Shown here: piece after piece, positions 42,005-49,682 of the stretch
How the letters are laid out: every line of letters starts with the position of its first letter
How positions within the stretch are numbered: the first letter of the stretch is position 1
Origin: Anaerolineae bacterium
GTDB taxonomy: Bacteria; Chloroflexota; Anaerolineae; Aggregatilineales; Phototrophicaceae
Length of the DNA stretch: 64,000 bases
Assembly: GCA_020849765.1 (NCBI GenBank)
Contig: JADLAY010000022.1
Span: 1-64,000, forward strand
Direction: 5' to 3'
Notes under the pieces: model-generated
Seen by the model: only the letters and a program-made list of their open reading frames with translations
Database searches by the model: none
Told to the model about the DNA's origin: nothing
Position numbers and translations under genes: made by a program

Positions 42005-43234
42005 ATGCAAAAGCCCTCTGCCGCCAGCGAAAGCGGCTGGCGCTCGCTCCCGCGCAACATCTGGGTCATGACGCTGACCAGCTTGCTGACCGACGTCTCC
42101 TCGGAGATGGTGCTCAATCTGCTGCCGTTGTTCCTGGCCAACGTGCTTGGCGTCAAGACCAACGTCATCGGCCTGATCGAAGGCACCGCCGAAAGCCTGA
42201 GTAGCCTGCTCAAGATCGTGTCCGGCAGACTGTCCGACCGCATGGGCCAACGCAAACGGCTGGCCGTGGCCGGGTATGGCATTTCGGCCATCGCCAAGCC
42301 GCTGCTCTATTTCGCCACAAGCTGGTTTGGCGTCGCCTTCATCCGCTTCCTCGACCGCGTCGGTAAAGGCGTGCGCACCGCCCCGCGCGATGCCCTGATC
42401 GCAGACAGCACGCCGGATGACCGGCGCGGCCTGGCCTTCGGGCTGCACCGGGCGGGCGATACGCTCGGCGCGGTGCTCGGCGTCGGCATCGCGCTCTTGA
42501 TCGTGCTCGCGACGCAGTCGGGCGACGTCGCCCTGGAACGCACCACCTTTCAGACGGTCGTCCTCTTCAGCGCGATTCCGGGCCTGCTCGCCGTCGCTGT
42601 GCTGGCCTTCGGCGCGCGTGATAGCGTTCGACCGCCATCGGCGGGGATGCCCGGATTGGGGCTGGGCGCACTGCCCACCGCCTTCAAGACATTCCTGCTG
42701 ATCCTGGCGCTGTTCACGCTTGGGAATTCCGCCGATGCCTTCCTGCTGCTGCGGGCACAGGAACGCGGCTTGAGCGTGCCCGGCGTGCTGCTGATGCTGC
42801 TGACGTTCAATCTGGTCTACGCGACAGTCTCGGTCGTCGCCGGGCGCTTCTCGGATCGCGTTGGGCGCAAGCGGCTGATCCTGAGCGGCTGGACGGTTTA
42901 TGCGCTGCTCTATCTCGGCTTTGCCTTGGCGCAAACCGCCTGGCAGATCTGGGTGCTCTACGCGGCCTATGGCGTTTACTACGGCATGTTCGACGGCGCC
43001 GCCAAAGCCATGGTCGCCGATCTGGTGCCATCGGATCTACGAGGAAGCGCCTACGGCATCTACAACGGCGTCATCGCTCTGGCGGCGCTGCCCGCCAGCC
43101 TGCTCGCGGGCATCCTGTGGCAGGGCATCGGCGGCTGGGGCGGTTTCGGGGCGTCCGCGCCGTTCATTGCCGGGGCATTGCTGGCGGGTGCTGCGGCGTT
43201 ATGGCTGATCGTCTGGCAACCGCGTGCTGCGTAA
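42005..43234 (+). CDS. Major facilitator superfamily transporter
   Basis: A 409-residue membrane protein with about 12 helices of the MFS fold. The N-terminus WVMTLTSLLTDVSSEMVLNL is characteristic of one drug/metabolite-efflux branch. The loop 2-3 signature GRLSDRMGQRKRL and its counterpart GRFSDRVGRKRL in the second half are present, along with LDRVGKGVRTAPRDALIADS. Substrate unknown. The ATG follows the selA stop by two bases, suggesting coupled translation; no separate ribosome site is obvious. The next gene, 95 bases on, has its own operator. Confidence 0.88.
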   Translation: MQKPSAASESGWRSLPRNIWVMTLTSLLTDVSSEMVLNLLPLFLANVLGVKTNVIGLIEGTAESLSSLLKIVSGRLSDRMGQRKRLAVAGYGISAIAKPLLYFATSWFGVAFIRFLDRVGKGVRTAPRDALIADSTPDDRRGLAFGLHRAGDTLGAVLGVGIALLIVLATQSGDVALERTTFQTVVLFSAIPGLLAVAVLAFGARDSVRPPSAGMPGLGLGALPTAFKTFLLILALFTLGNSADAFLLLRAQERGLSVPGVLLMLLTFNLVYATVSVVAGRFSDRVGRKRLILSGWTVYALLYLGFALAQTAWQIWVLYAAYGVYYGMFDGAAKAMVADLVPSDLRGSAYGIYNGVIALAALPASLLAGILWQGIGGWGGFGASAPFIAGALLAGAAALWLIVWQPRAA

Positions 43235-43252
43235 AATCGCGCTTCCCACGCA

Positions 43253-43290
43253 TTAAATCTGGCTTAAATCCTCGTAGAGCGTACTAAAAT
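43253..43290 (+). promoter_or_regulatory. Response-regulator operator and promoter (TTAAAT direct repeats)
   Basis: TTAAAT at 43253-43258 and 43264-43269 are direct repeats 11 bp apart, the usual phasing for OmpR/PhoB-type regulators. The second repeat overlaps the -35 position of a TAAAAT -10 box (43285-43290). The 11-mer TGGCTTAAATC recurs at 48674-48684 before the convergent operon. Confidence 0.65.
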
Positions 43291-43328
43291 GAGAGCATAA
43301 GCGCTGATTGCACCTGCCGGGAACCCGC

Positions 43329-44024
43329 ATGACCCACATTCTCTTGATCGACGACGAGCGCAAGCTGACTGCGCCGTTACAGAGCGCCTTCGAACGTGAG
43401 GGCTACCAGGTCACGGTCGCACATGATGGGCACGAAGGCCTGAGCATGGCCCTGGTCAGCAAGCCGGACGTGATCGTGCTCGACGTGATGATGCCCGGCC
43501 TCGATGGCTGGCAGGTATGCCAGGCGATCCGCGAGCGCAGCAGCGTGCCGATCATCATGCTGACGGCGCTCGACGAAAGCGTCGACCGCATCAAAGGGCT
43601 GGAGATGGGCGCCGATGACTATCTGGTCAAGCCGTTCAGCTATCAGGAGCTGGAGGCGCACGTGCGGGCGATGCTGCGCCGCGTCCGGCTGGACGCAGGT
43701 GGCGATCCGCCGCATCAGGTAGCGATCGGCACGATCGAACTCGACCTCGACTCGCATACGGTCACGCGCGCGGGCAAGCCGGTGACTCTGCGCCAGAAAG
43801 AGTTCGAGATCCTGACGCTGCTGATGACCAACGCGGGCAAAGTCATCACCCGCGAGCAGTTGTTCGATGAGATCTGGGGCACGGATTGGCTCGGCGATAC
43901 GCGCACGCTCGACGTGCACATGAGCTGGCTGCGCTCGAAGCTGGAAGATGATCCGGCGCACCCGGCCTACCTGCAAACGGTGCGCGGCGTCGGCTACCGC
44001 TTCGCCGTGCCAGAAACGACCTAG
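43329..44024 (+). CDS. OmpR/PhoB-type response regulator
   Basis: A 231-residue two-component regulator. The receiver domain (1-120) has the acidic pair in LLIDDERK, the phosphorylation site Asp52 in VLDVMMPG, the Thr in IIMLTALD and Lys101 in YLVKPF. The winged-helix DNA-binding domain (about 135-230) has VTLRQKEFEILTLLMTNAGK, VITREQLFDEIWG, RTLDVHMSWLRSKLEDD and VRGVGYRF. Its kinase is encoded 2 bases downstream. It probably binds the TTAAAT repeats at its own promoter (43253) and at the redox operon promoter (48655). The ATG at 43329 gives the family start; an in-frame codon at 43308 adds 7 unrelated residues. Confidence 0.93.
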   Translation: MTHILLIDDERKLTAPLQSAFEREGYQVTVAHDGHEGLSMALVSKPDVIVLDVMMPGLDGWQVCQAIRERSSVPIIMLTALDESVDRIKGLEMGADDYLVKPFSYQELEAHVRAMLRRVRLDAGGDPPHQVAIGTIELDLDSHTVTRAGKPVTLRQKEFEILTLLMTNAGKVITREQLFDEIWGTDWLGDTRTLDVHMSWLRSKLEDDPAHPAYLQTVRGVGYRFAVPETT

Positions 44025-44026
44025 CC

Positions 44027-45442
44027 ATGTTCCGGCGCAACACCATTGGCCGCCGCATTCTGCTGACCTTCACGCTGGTCGTCATCGGCGGCAGCCTGCT
44101 GCAACTGCTGATCTCCGGCACACAGCTTCAGGCGGCGATCCTCGAATTTCACCTGCACGATTTGGAAACCGAAGCGCTGATTGCCTCGTCGCAGTTAGGC
44201 TTTCGGACGGGCGAGCGCGACGAGGATGATGAGGGTCGCCTCCCGCAAGGAACGTCGTGGATACCGGCAAATCTGCGCTACGACTACTACATCGTCGATC
44301 CGTCGCTGACGGTCGTCGCCACATCCGAAGATGACATCGCCACGGGGACGCGCATCGCCGAGACGGAAGAGATCCGGCAGGCGCAGCGCCAGGCGATTGG
44401 CCGGGCCATCCGCGATGGCAACTTCTACGTCGCCGCGCCGATCCCAAGCGGCGAACGCGGCCTCAGCTTCCTCGTCCTCTACGATACGACCGCCGATGCC
44501 TATGCCGACGTCGAAGCGCGCTGGCTGCAACTGATCCTGTCGACAGTGCCGATCCTGGGCCTGGTCGTCATCGCCAGCCTGTGGATCTCGCGCACGATCG
44601 CACGGCCCATCCGCGCGCTCGACAACACCGCCCTGCAGATGGCGGATGGCGCTTTCGACGCACGGATCGAGATCGGCTCGGACGACGAAATCGGCAGGTT
44701 GGGGCACAGCTTCAACTACATGGCCGAGCAGCTTGCTGCGCTGCTCCGCTCACAGCGGGAGTTCATCAGCAACGCCGCCCACGAACTGCGCACACCGTTG
44801 ATGACCTTCAAGCTGCGCATCGAAGCACTCGCCACGGCGGATTTGCCGCCGGAGGAGCGGCAGACCTATCTGCGCGAGCTGAACGAGCAGGTCGATCACA
44901 TGGCGTCGCTGGTGTCGTCACTGCTGATCCTGGCGCGTATCGACGAGGGGCGTCATCAGGTCAGCATCGAAGCCTACGACAGCACCGCCCTGCTGCACGA
45001 CGTGGCGCGGCACTGGCGCATCGAGGCGCAGCGGGCCAACCTCGGCTTCGAGACCGACATCCCGGTCGATCTGCCGGACATCCGCGTTGCCTCGAACGAC
45101 CTGCGCATGATCCTGGACAATCTGTTCAGCAATGCCATCAAATACACGAGGGTGGGCAAAGTCACCTTCAGCGCGGGACACAGCAAAGATGTGATCCTGC
45201 TCAAGGTGACGGATACGGGGAGTGGTTTTGCGTCAGGGGAAGGTGACCAGATCTTCACGCGCTTTTTCCGGGCGGCGGATGCGCGGGCCGCAGAGATTCC
45301 CGGCACCGGCCTCGGCCTCGCCATCCTGCAGAGCATCGTCGCGCTTTATCATGGCCGGGTCGAAGCACACAGTGACGGCCCCGGGCAGGGTGCGCAGTTC
45401 ATCGTCACCCTGCCGCTGAAGCCGCCTAGCTCTGCTGCATAA
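44027..45442 (+). CDS. Sensor histidine kinase
   Basis: A 471-residue membrane kinase. The first helix (about 11-31) and second helix (about 167-187) flank an extracytoplasmic sensor of about 135 residues with an acidic DEDDEG patch. HAMP lies at about 188-240, then the dimerisation domain with His252 in FISNAAHELRTPL. The ATPase domain has N-box NLFSNAIKYT, DTGSGF and GTGLGLAI. It should phosphorylate the regulator encoded just upstream. The end overlaps the end of the convergent ferric-reductase-like gene by 17 bases. The acidic sensor patch could bind a cation; this is a guess. Confidence 0.93.
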   Translation: MFRRNTIGRRILLTFTLVVIGGSLLQLLISGTQLQAAILEFHLHDLETEALIASSQLGFRTGERDEDDEGRLPQGTSWIPANLRYDYYIVDPSLTVVATSEDDIATGTRIAETEEIRQAQRQAIGRAIRDGNFYVAAPIPSGERGLSFLVLYDTTADAYADVEARWLQLILSTVPILGLVVIASLWISRTIARPIRALDNTALQMADGAFDARIEIGSDDEIGRLGHSFNYMAEQLAALLRSQREFISNAAHELRTPLMTFKLRIEALATADLPPEERQTYLRELNEQVDHMASLVSSLLILARIDEGRHQVSIEAYDSTALLHDVARHWRIEAQRANLGFETDIPVDLPDIRVASNDLRMILDNLFSNAIKYTRVGKVTFSAGHSKDVILLKVTDTGSGFASGEGDQIFTRFFRAADARAAEIPGTGLGLAILQSIVALYHGRVEAHSDGPGQGAQFIVTLPLKPPSSAA

Positions 45443-46103
45443 CCTGGCGTACGACCGCTGGCTCAGATTGGCCGCTCTTGCGCAGGCGCAGCGCCAGCAG
45501 CCCGACCACGGCGACGACGCCGAGACTCATGAGGATGCGCACGCCGAGGCGCTCGCCATCCGTGCCGGCAGTCAGGCCGTGCAGCGTGACCATGGCGAAG
45601 GTCAGGTAGCTGAGCAGGTGGATGCGCCTCCAGGTCTTGAAACCGATCCGCTTGCGCAGCGGGAAGCTCAGCGTGACGATGATCAGCCCCCAGAAGGCGA
45701 GCGTGCCGAGGCCGACGAACAACGGGCGATACGGCCCCTGGAACGGGATCAGGATGTCGCCCAGGCTGAACTGGAAGTACGTATCGAGCAGCAGCAGTGC
45801 CGCGTGCACGCCGCCAAGGATGAGCGCCAGCCACGAGATCGTGCTGTGCATCGTGACTGAGAGCGGGCCGGGCGACCAGTTCTTGACGAACTGCGTGCTG
45901 ACGAATAATCCCCAGACCATCGAGACGGCCAGCAAAACGTAGGCGATGATCCCTGCTGCGCGGATCAGGTGCCAGGTGAGACGGTCATCGGTCGTGAGCG
46001 CCGTGAAGAAGCCGCTGTTCAGCAGCCAGATAGCAGAAGCGCCGATGACGGCGACGCTGAAGATCAGGGTGAGGGTATCCAACCAGCGGGCGGATTTGAT
46101 CAT
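45426..46103 (-). CDS. Ferric-reductase-like transmembrane cytochrome protein
   Basis: A 225-residue membrane protein with six predicted helices, resembling the ferric reductase-like transmembrane domain (also seen in MsrQ and YedZ-like proteins). Candidate haem-ligand histidines are His86 (MHSTISW), His100 (GGVHAAL), His162 (RRIHLLSY) and His175 (VTLHGLT), spaced as in the family. There is no soluble FAD/NAD domain, so electrons must come from another protein. It is the last gene of an operon with apbE and a secreted SH3 protein, which suggests extracytoplasmic electron transfer. AAGGAG lies 9 bases before the ATG. Confidence 0.85.
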   Translation of the reverse strand: MIKSARWLDTLTLIFSVAVIGASAIWLLNSGFFTALTTDDRLTWHLIRAAGIIAYVLLAVSMVWGLFVSTQFVKNWSPGPLSVTMHSTISWLALILGGVHAALLLLDTYFQFSLGDILIPFQGPYRPLFVGLGTLAFWGLIIVTLSFPLRKRIGFKTWRRIHLLSYLTFAMVTLHGLTAGTDGERLGVRILMSLGVVAVVGLLALRLRKSGQSEPAVVRQVMQQS

Positions 46104-46170
46104 GTTGAGTGCTCCTTGTCGTGGGCCGGATATGGGGGATGCGCCTGAATGACGCATCCCCAACCGGCGA

Positions 46171-47292
46171 TCAGTCGTGTTCCGATTCGTTTTCGAATTC
46201 GCGTTCGCCGATTTCACCGCCTTCGTCGTGGTCATCATCGCCACGGAAGCCATTGTTGGGGAGCACCTGGGCGCTCGTTTCATCCAGCGACGGCACGTTG
46301 AAGACGGTCAGGTCGCTGCACGACCCGCTCAGCTCGACCAGATTGCGGGCGACCCAGGCCGATGCGCCGTTCGGCGTACCGACGACCAGCCAGCTTTGAT
46401 CCGGGTTGGTGCCGCCAACGGGCACATTCAGGCCCGCCAGGCCGAAGCCGAGGACGCTGTAGCCGGTGCCGGGGCCGCTGCGCATGTTCGCCGCCTCGAC
46501 GGCGACCGTCGCCGTGCACGGCTCGCTGGCCGCGGGCGCGCTGGTCGTATCCGAGACGGTCATCGGGCTATCGGCGGGCGCCGTGAGAAGGGCGTAGCTG
46601 ACTGCATCCGCCGCACGCATGTGCACGTCGACGGACGTATCGGCGGCGATCGGGCTGGATCGGAGCGTGAAGTCGTAGATGCCGGTGTCGAGCACGATGC
46701 CGAGGCCGTCGATGTTAACCCCGGCGGTGGCGACGACGTGCCCGGCGTTATCGACTAACTGCGCGGTTGCGCCGCTGGATGGGTAACTGGCGGTGACGAC
46801 CGCTGAGTTATTCATCGGCACTTCAAGGCGTACGTTGCTGCTCGGCGTGCCGCTCGTGAGCGGCAGGCTGTAGCCCTGGTCGAGCGTGAGCACGTTGGTC
46901 GCCGCCGCATCGACCGGGCCGATATCGGTCAGCTCGACCTGCGAGCTGATGCGCGCCAGCGCCTGCCGATGGGCGGGCAGCCGTTCGACCCTGACCGTGT
47001 GCGTGCCGGTGTTGGGGGCGATGCTCAATTCCAGCGCGCGCACGCGCGGATCAGCCTGGCGGAAGACGACGTTATCCTGTGCGTCGGTGACGACGACCGA
47101 GGCCATGCTCAGGTCGAGATGGATGACGCCGGTCGTGTTGGCGGGCAGCGCAATCGAGGCACTGACGCTCGGCCGGGAATCATCCAGCGTGATCAGGTCA
47201 GAGCTTGAGGCCGGGTCGCCCTGCGCCAGGGCCGGCAAAGCGGCGGCGGAGGCAATGACGATGCCCAGCGCCCATTTATGCAAGGACTTCAT
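46171..47292 (-). CDS. Secreted SH3-domain protein in the redox operon
   Basis: A 373-residue exported protein. A signal peptide spans about 1-24 (KWALGIVIASAAALPALAQG). Two or more beta-sandwich regions follow (ITLDDSRPSVSASIALPANT; YSLPLTSGTPSSNVRLEVPM). Next is a bacterial SH3 domain (AVEAANMRSGPGTGYSVLGF) at about 265-330, and a very acidic tail (FRGDDDHDEGGEIGEREFEN). It has a SSGAT segment that partly resembles the ApbE flavinylation consensus but lacks the leading Asp. AAGGAGAA precedes the ATG. It overlaps apbE by 17 bases. It could be a wall-attached partner of the reductase, but no cofactor site is clear. Confidence 0.75.
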   Translation of the reverse strand: MKSLHKWALGIVIASAAALPALAQGDPASSSDLITLDDSRPSVSASIALPANTTGVIHLDLSMASVVVTDAQDNVVFRQADPRVRALELSIAPNTGTHTVRVERLPAHRQALARISSQVELTDIGPVDAAATNVLTLDQGYSLPLTSGTPSSNVRLEVPMNNSAVVTASYPSSGATAQLVDNAGHVVATAGVNIDGLGIVLDTGIYDFTLRSSPIAADTSVDVHMRAADAVSYALLTAPADSPMTVSDTTSAPAASEPCTATVAVEAANMRSGPGTGYSVLGFGLAGLNVPVGGTNPDQSWLVVGTPNGASAWVARNLVELSGSCSDLTVFNVPSLDETSAQVLPNNGFRGDDDHDEGGEIGEREFENESEHD

Positions 47293-48220
47293 AATCGCGT
47301 TCTCCTTCGGTTGCAATAAAGGCGGTAAAACGGTCGGTGGCCAGCGCGGTGCCATCGGCGCGCACGAGCATGCCGGAGGCATCCCACTGACCGCCGAGCC
47401 AGTGCAGACCGCGCTCGCCGCCCATGAGCAGGACGGCTTTGGCGAACGCATCCGCCAGCGCGCCGTTCGCGTGGATGACCGTCGCCGAGAGGACGTCGGT
47501 CTGTGCGGGTTGGCCGGTGCGCGGGTCGATGATGTGATGCTGCGCACGGCCATCGGACGTGTGCCAGCGGCGGTAATCGGTCGCGCTGGTGACGAGGCTG
47601 CCCCGGCTCAGATTGACCGAGGTCGTGATCGCATCGGTGCCGGGTGCGCCGATGGCGATGCGCCAGCCGCTCTCGCCCTCCGGGGTGCCGCGCGCCGCGA
47701 TGTCGCCGCCCAGGTTGACGATGGCCGGACCATGTACGGCCAGGCTTTCGACCAACTGCTGCGCTGCCCAGCCCTTGGCGATGCCGCCCAGATCGATGCC
47801 ACTGCCGTGCGGCAGGCGCACCTCGCGCGTTCGTGGGTTGAGTTCGAGTGCGCGCCAGTCGGCGACCGCGACGTTCGTCGCAGCCTCCGGCGTCTGGATC
47901 GCTTCGAAGGTGCGGTCGTAACCGGCGGCGATCAGCGCAGGCAGCACCAGGGGATTGAACAGGCCATCGGTCAGGCGGGCGGCGTTCTTGGCCAGTACGA
48001 GCAGCGTGAACAACGTCTCGCTGACGACCACCATCGCTCCGGCGGCGGCGTTCAGACGCGAGAGTTCGCTCTCCGGGCGGAAGCGCGACAGGCACGCTTC
48101 CAGGCGCTCGGCGGCGGCGGGCAGTTCAGCGAGGAGCGCCCCGCCGTCGTCCGCCGTTTCGAGCTTCGCTTCGACCGTGCAGCCCATCGCCCGGAAGCGG
48201 AGGTAGAAAAGCTGTTTCAT
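47276..48220 (-). CDS. apbE: FAD:protein FMN transferase
   Basis: A 314-residue ApbE-family enzyme that attaches FMN from FAD to Thr/Ser of extracytoplasmic redox proteins. Family blocks: FRAMGCTVEAKL at the start, SRFRPESELSRLNA, DLGGIAKGWAAQQLVE, VNLGGDIAARG, HHIIDPRTGQPAQ and TDVLSATVIHANGALADAFA, with the metal-binding Asp/Thr in the last block. No N-terminal signal or lipobox is seen, so it may act in the cytoplasm or be poorly predicted. The ATG at 48220 overlaps the stop of the preceding gene (ATGA). It is central to the operon with the reductase-like membrane protein. Confidence 0.92.
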   Translation of the reverse strand: MKQLFYLRFRAMGCTVEAKLETADDGGALLAELPAAAERLEACLSRFRPESELSRLNAAAGAMVVVSETLFTLLVLAKNAARLTDGLFNPLVLPALIAAGYDRTFEAIQTPEAATNVAVADWRALELNPRTREVRLPHGSGIDLGGIAKGWAAQQLVESLAVHGPAIVNLGGDIAARGTPEGESGWRIAIGAPGTDAITTSVNLSRGSLVTSATDYRRWHTSDGRAQHHIIDPRTGQPAQTDVLSATVIHANGALADAFAKAVLLMGGERGLHWLGGQWDASGMLVRADGTALATDRFTAFIATEGERDYEVLA

Positions 48221-48591
48221 CAGCGGGTCGAGCGGCTCGTCATCGGGACCGAGCGCTGGATGATGACCGGCTGCGGCGCGGTGATGCTGGACTGCGGCGC
48301 GGTGATGCTGGACTGCGTCGTCGATTGCTGCAGTTGAATCGTCGGCGCGCTGGCGACGATCTGCGGTTCGGCTGATTCGTCGTCCGGCAGGATGACGATG
48401 GTCGGCTCGGTGTGCGCGATCGTGATGTCTGACGCGGTGCTGTCGACCGTGGCGACGTCCGAGGCTGTGCTGGTCAGCGTCTGCTGATCGAGCGTGATCA
48501 AGCCCTGCGCGCCCATGATCGTGGCCACCGTGCTGCCGCTGACGAGGAATGTCCGCACGAGCAATTTGCGTGCGCGGTCTGAATTCGACAT
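48220..48591 (-). CDS. Small anchored or exported protein, first gene of the redox operon
   Basis: A 123-residue protein that I do not recognise. Basic N-terminus (SDRARKLLVRTF) followed by a hydrophobic stretch (LVSGSTVATIMGAQGLI) suggests a signal or anchor. The remainder is Thr/Ser/Ile-rich and of low complexity, with a short tandem repeat QSSITAPQSSITAPQ and a basic end. No flavinylation motif (D-x-x-T/S-G-A-T/S) is visible. GGAGA lies 7 bases before the ATG at 48591. It directly follows the TTAAAT operator and its stop overlaps apbE, so it is the promoter-proximal gene. Confidence 0.6.
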   Translation of the reverse strand: MSNSDRARKLLVRTFLVSGSTVATIMGAQGLITLDQQTLTSTASDVATVDSTASDITIAHTEPTIVILPDDESAEPQIVASAPTIQLQQSTTQSSITAPQSSITAPQPVIIQRSVPMTSRSTR

Positions 48592-48654
48592 TGTGGTGTC
48601 TCCATGCGTTCTCAATCGGACTGCTACAGCGTATGCCGAAGCGCGGCGGCTTGC

Positions 48655-48694
48655 TTAAACGCGAACTCAAATGTGGCTTAAATCTGCGTTAAAT
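48655..48694 (-). promoter_or_regulatory. Operator with four phased TTAAAT-like repeats
   Basis: TTAAAC (48655-48660), TCAAAT (48667-48672), TTAAAT (48678-48683) and TTAAAT (48689-48694) are spaced 12, 11 and 11 bp on the + strand. They lie 64-104 bases upstream of the redox operon's first ATG. The same motif stands before the adjacent response-regulator gene at 43253. Confidence 0.7.
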
Positions 48695-48798
48695 GGCTGA
48701 GAAGTGGGGGACGAGGGCTATCGGGGCGCGATTCAGGGTGCCCCAGCGTGCCATAAATTCAGCGTGAACAAAGAGACGCCCGTCGTGCCCGGCGGGTG

Positions 48799-49377
48799 TC
48801 AGCGTCCTAGCCAGCCGTTCATGAGCATGTCGATCAGCTCGTCGATGTAGGCGTCCATCGGCATGCGGCTGACGCCGGTCTGCACGCCGTGCACGACCTC
48901 GATCAGGGTGATGAACGCGACTGCGCCCATGTCCAGGTTGCGCAGGGCGATCTGCCCGTCACCCCGGGCGCGACCGAGCGCGGCGACCAGCGGCTCGCGC
49001 AGGGCGGCGTTGGCAAGCTGCGAGAGATGCGCCGCCTCCGCCGCGCCGATGCTGCGCGTATCGACCAGGATCAGGCGGCGCATGTCGACCGGCGGCTGCG
49101 AGATCAGCCAGCGGCCCACGGCCCGCAGCTGCGCGCGCAGATCCTCCCCCGCATCGCGGATCGCCGCCTCGATGCCGTCGCGGTGACGGAGCAGATTGCG
49201 CTCCATGACGTCCATGTAAAGCTGCTTCTTGCCTTCCGGCGCGTAGTAATAGAGCGAGGCATGTTTCATATCGAGCGCCTGGCCGATGTCACGCAGGGTG
49301 ACGGCTTCGTAGCCGCGTTTGGCGAAAAGGTCGGCGGCCACGTCGAGGATGCGCTGGTACGTCTCGTTATCGGGCAT
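48799..49377 (-). CDS. TetR/AcrR-family transcriptional regulator
   Basis: A 192-residue repressor-type protein. The N-terminal helix-turn-helix is complete: YQRILDVAADLFAKRGYEAV, then TLRDIGQALDMKHASLYYYA. The long helical C-terminal ligand domain (from about 65) has no family-specific motif; MRRLILVDTRSIGAAEAAHL is usual for TetR_C groups. The ligand is unknown. An inverted repeat lies just upstream (49389-49410) and should be its own operator. The gene is divergent from the ATP synthase operon. Confidence 0.88.
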   Translation of the reverse strand: MPDNETYQRILDVAADLFAKRGYEAVTLRDIGQALDMKHASLYYYAPEGKKQLYMDVMERNLLRHRDGIEAAIRDAGEDLRAQLRAVGRWLISQPPVDMRRLILVDTRSIGAAEAAHLSQLANAALREPLVAALGRARGDGQIALRNLDMGAVAFITLIEVVHGVQTGVSRMPMDAYIDELIDMLMNGWLGR

Positions 49378-49388
49378 GGAGATCTACT

Positions 49389-49410
49389 TTCTACCTACAG
49401 TTTGGTAGAA
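49389..49410. promoter_or_regulatory. Inverted-repeat operator of the TetR gene
   Basis: TTCTACC (49389-49395) and GGTAGAA (49404-49410) are exact inverted arms with an 8-base spacer, 12 bases upstream of the TetR start. The size and position fit an autoregulatory TetR site. Confidence 0.6.
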
Positions 49411-49487
49411 TAGATCGCTTTTTTGGGCTTTAGTATGAGCAGAAAATGAGAATTCGCCTCGCTTTGTGCCTTTTTGCACGAGCGTTC

Positions 49488-49528
49488 TCTACCAGGGTGT
49501 AGACACGTTCGGGGCGATGGGCTAGACT
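49488..49528 (+). promoter_or_regulatory. Promoter of the ATP synthase operon
   Basis: TAGACA (49500-49505), a 17-bp spacer and TAGACT (49523-49528), giving a leader of about 150 bases before atpA. A second, imperfect repeat TCTACC/TGTAGA (49488-49493 and 49498-49503) overlaps the -35. A small hairpin lies just upstream (49460-49484). The rest of this spacer shows nothing else. Confidence 0.5.
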
Positions 49529-49682
49529 GGAAGAGTGCAATTGGCGGTTGGCTCGCGCGTGCGCACGCTTCCGATCACCCCTCTGAACTCTCCTTGATGT
49601 GCCGGTCGGAAGCATCAAGCGGGTGACGCCAGCCGCCGATAGCCAGCCGCGAGCGGCCAGGAAACAGAGCCAGGAGATCACA

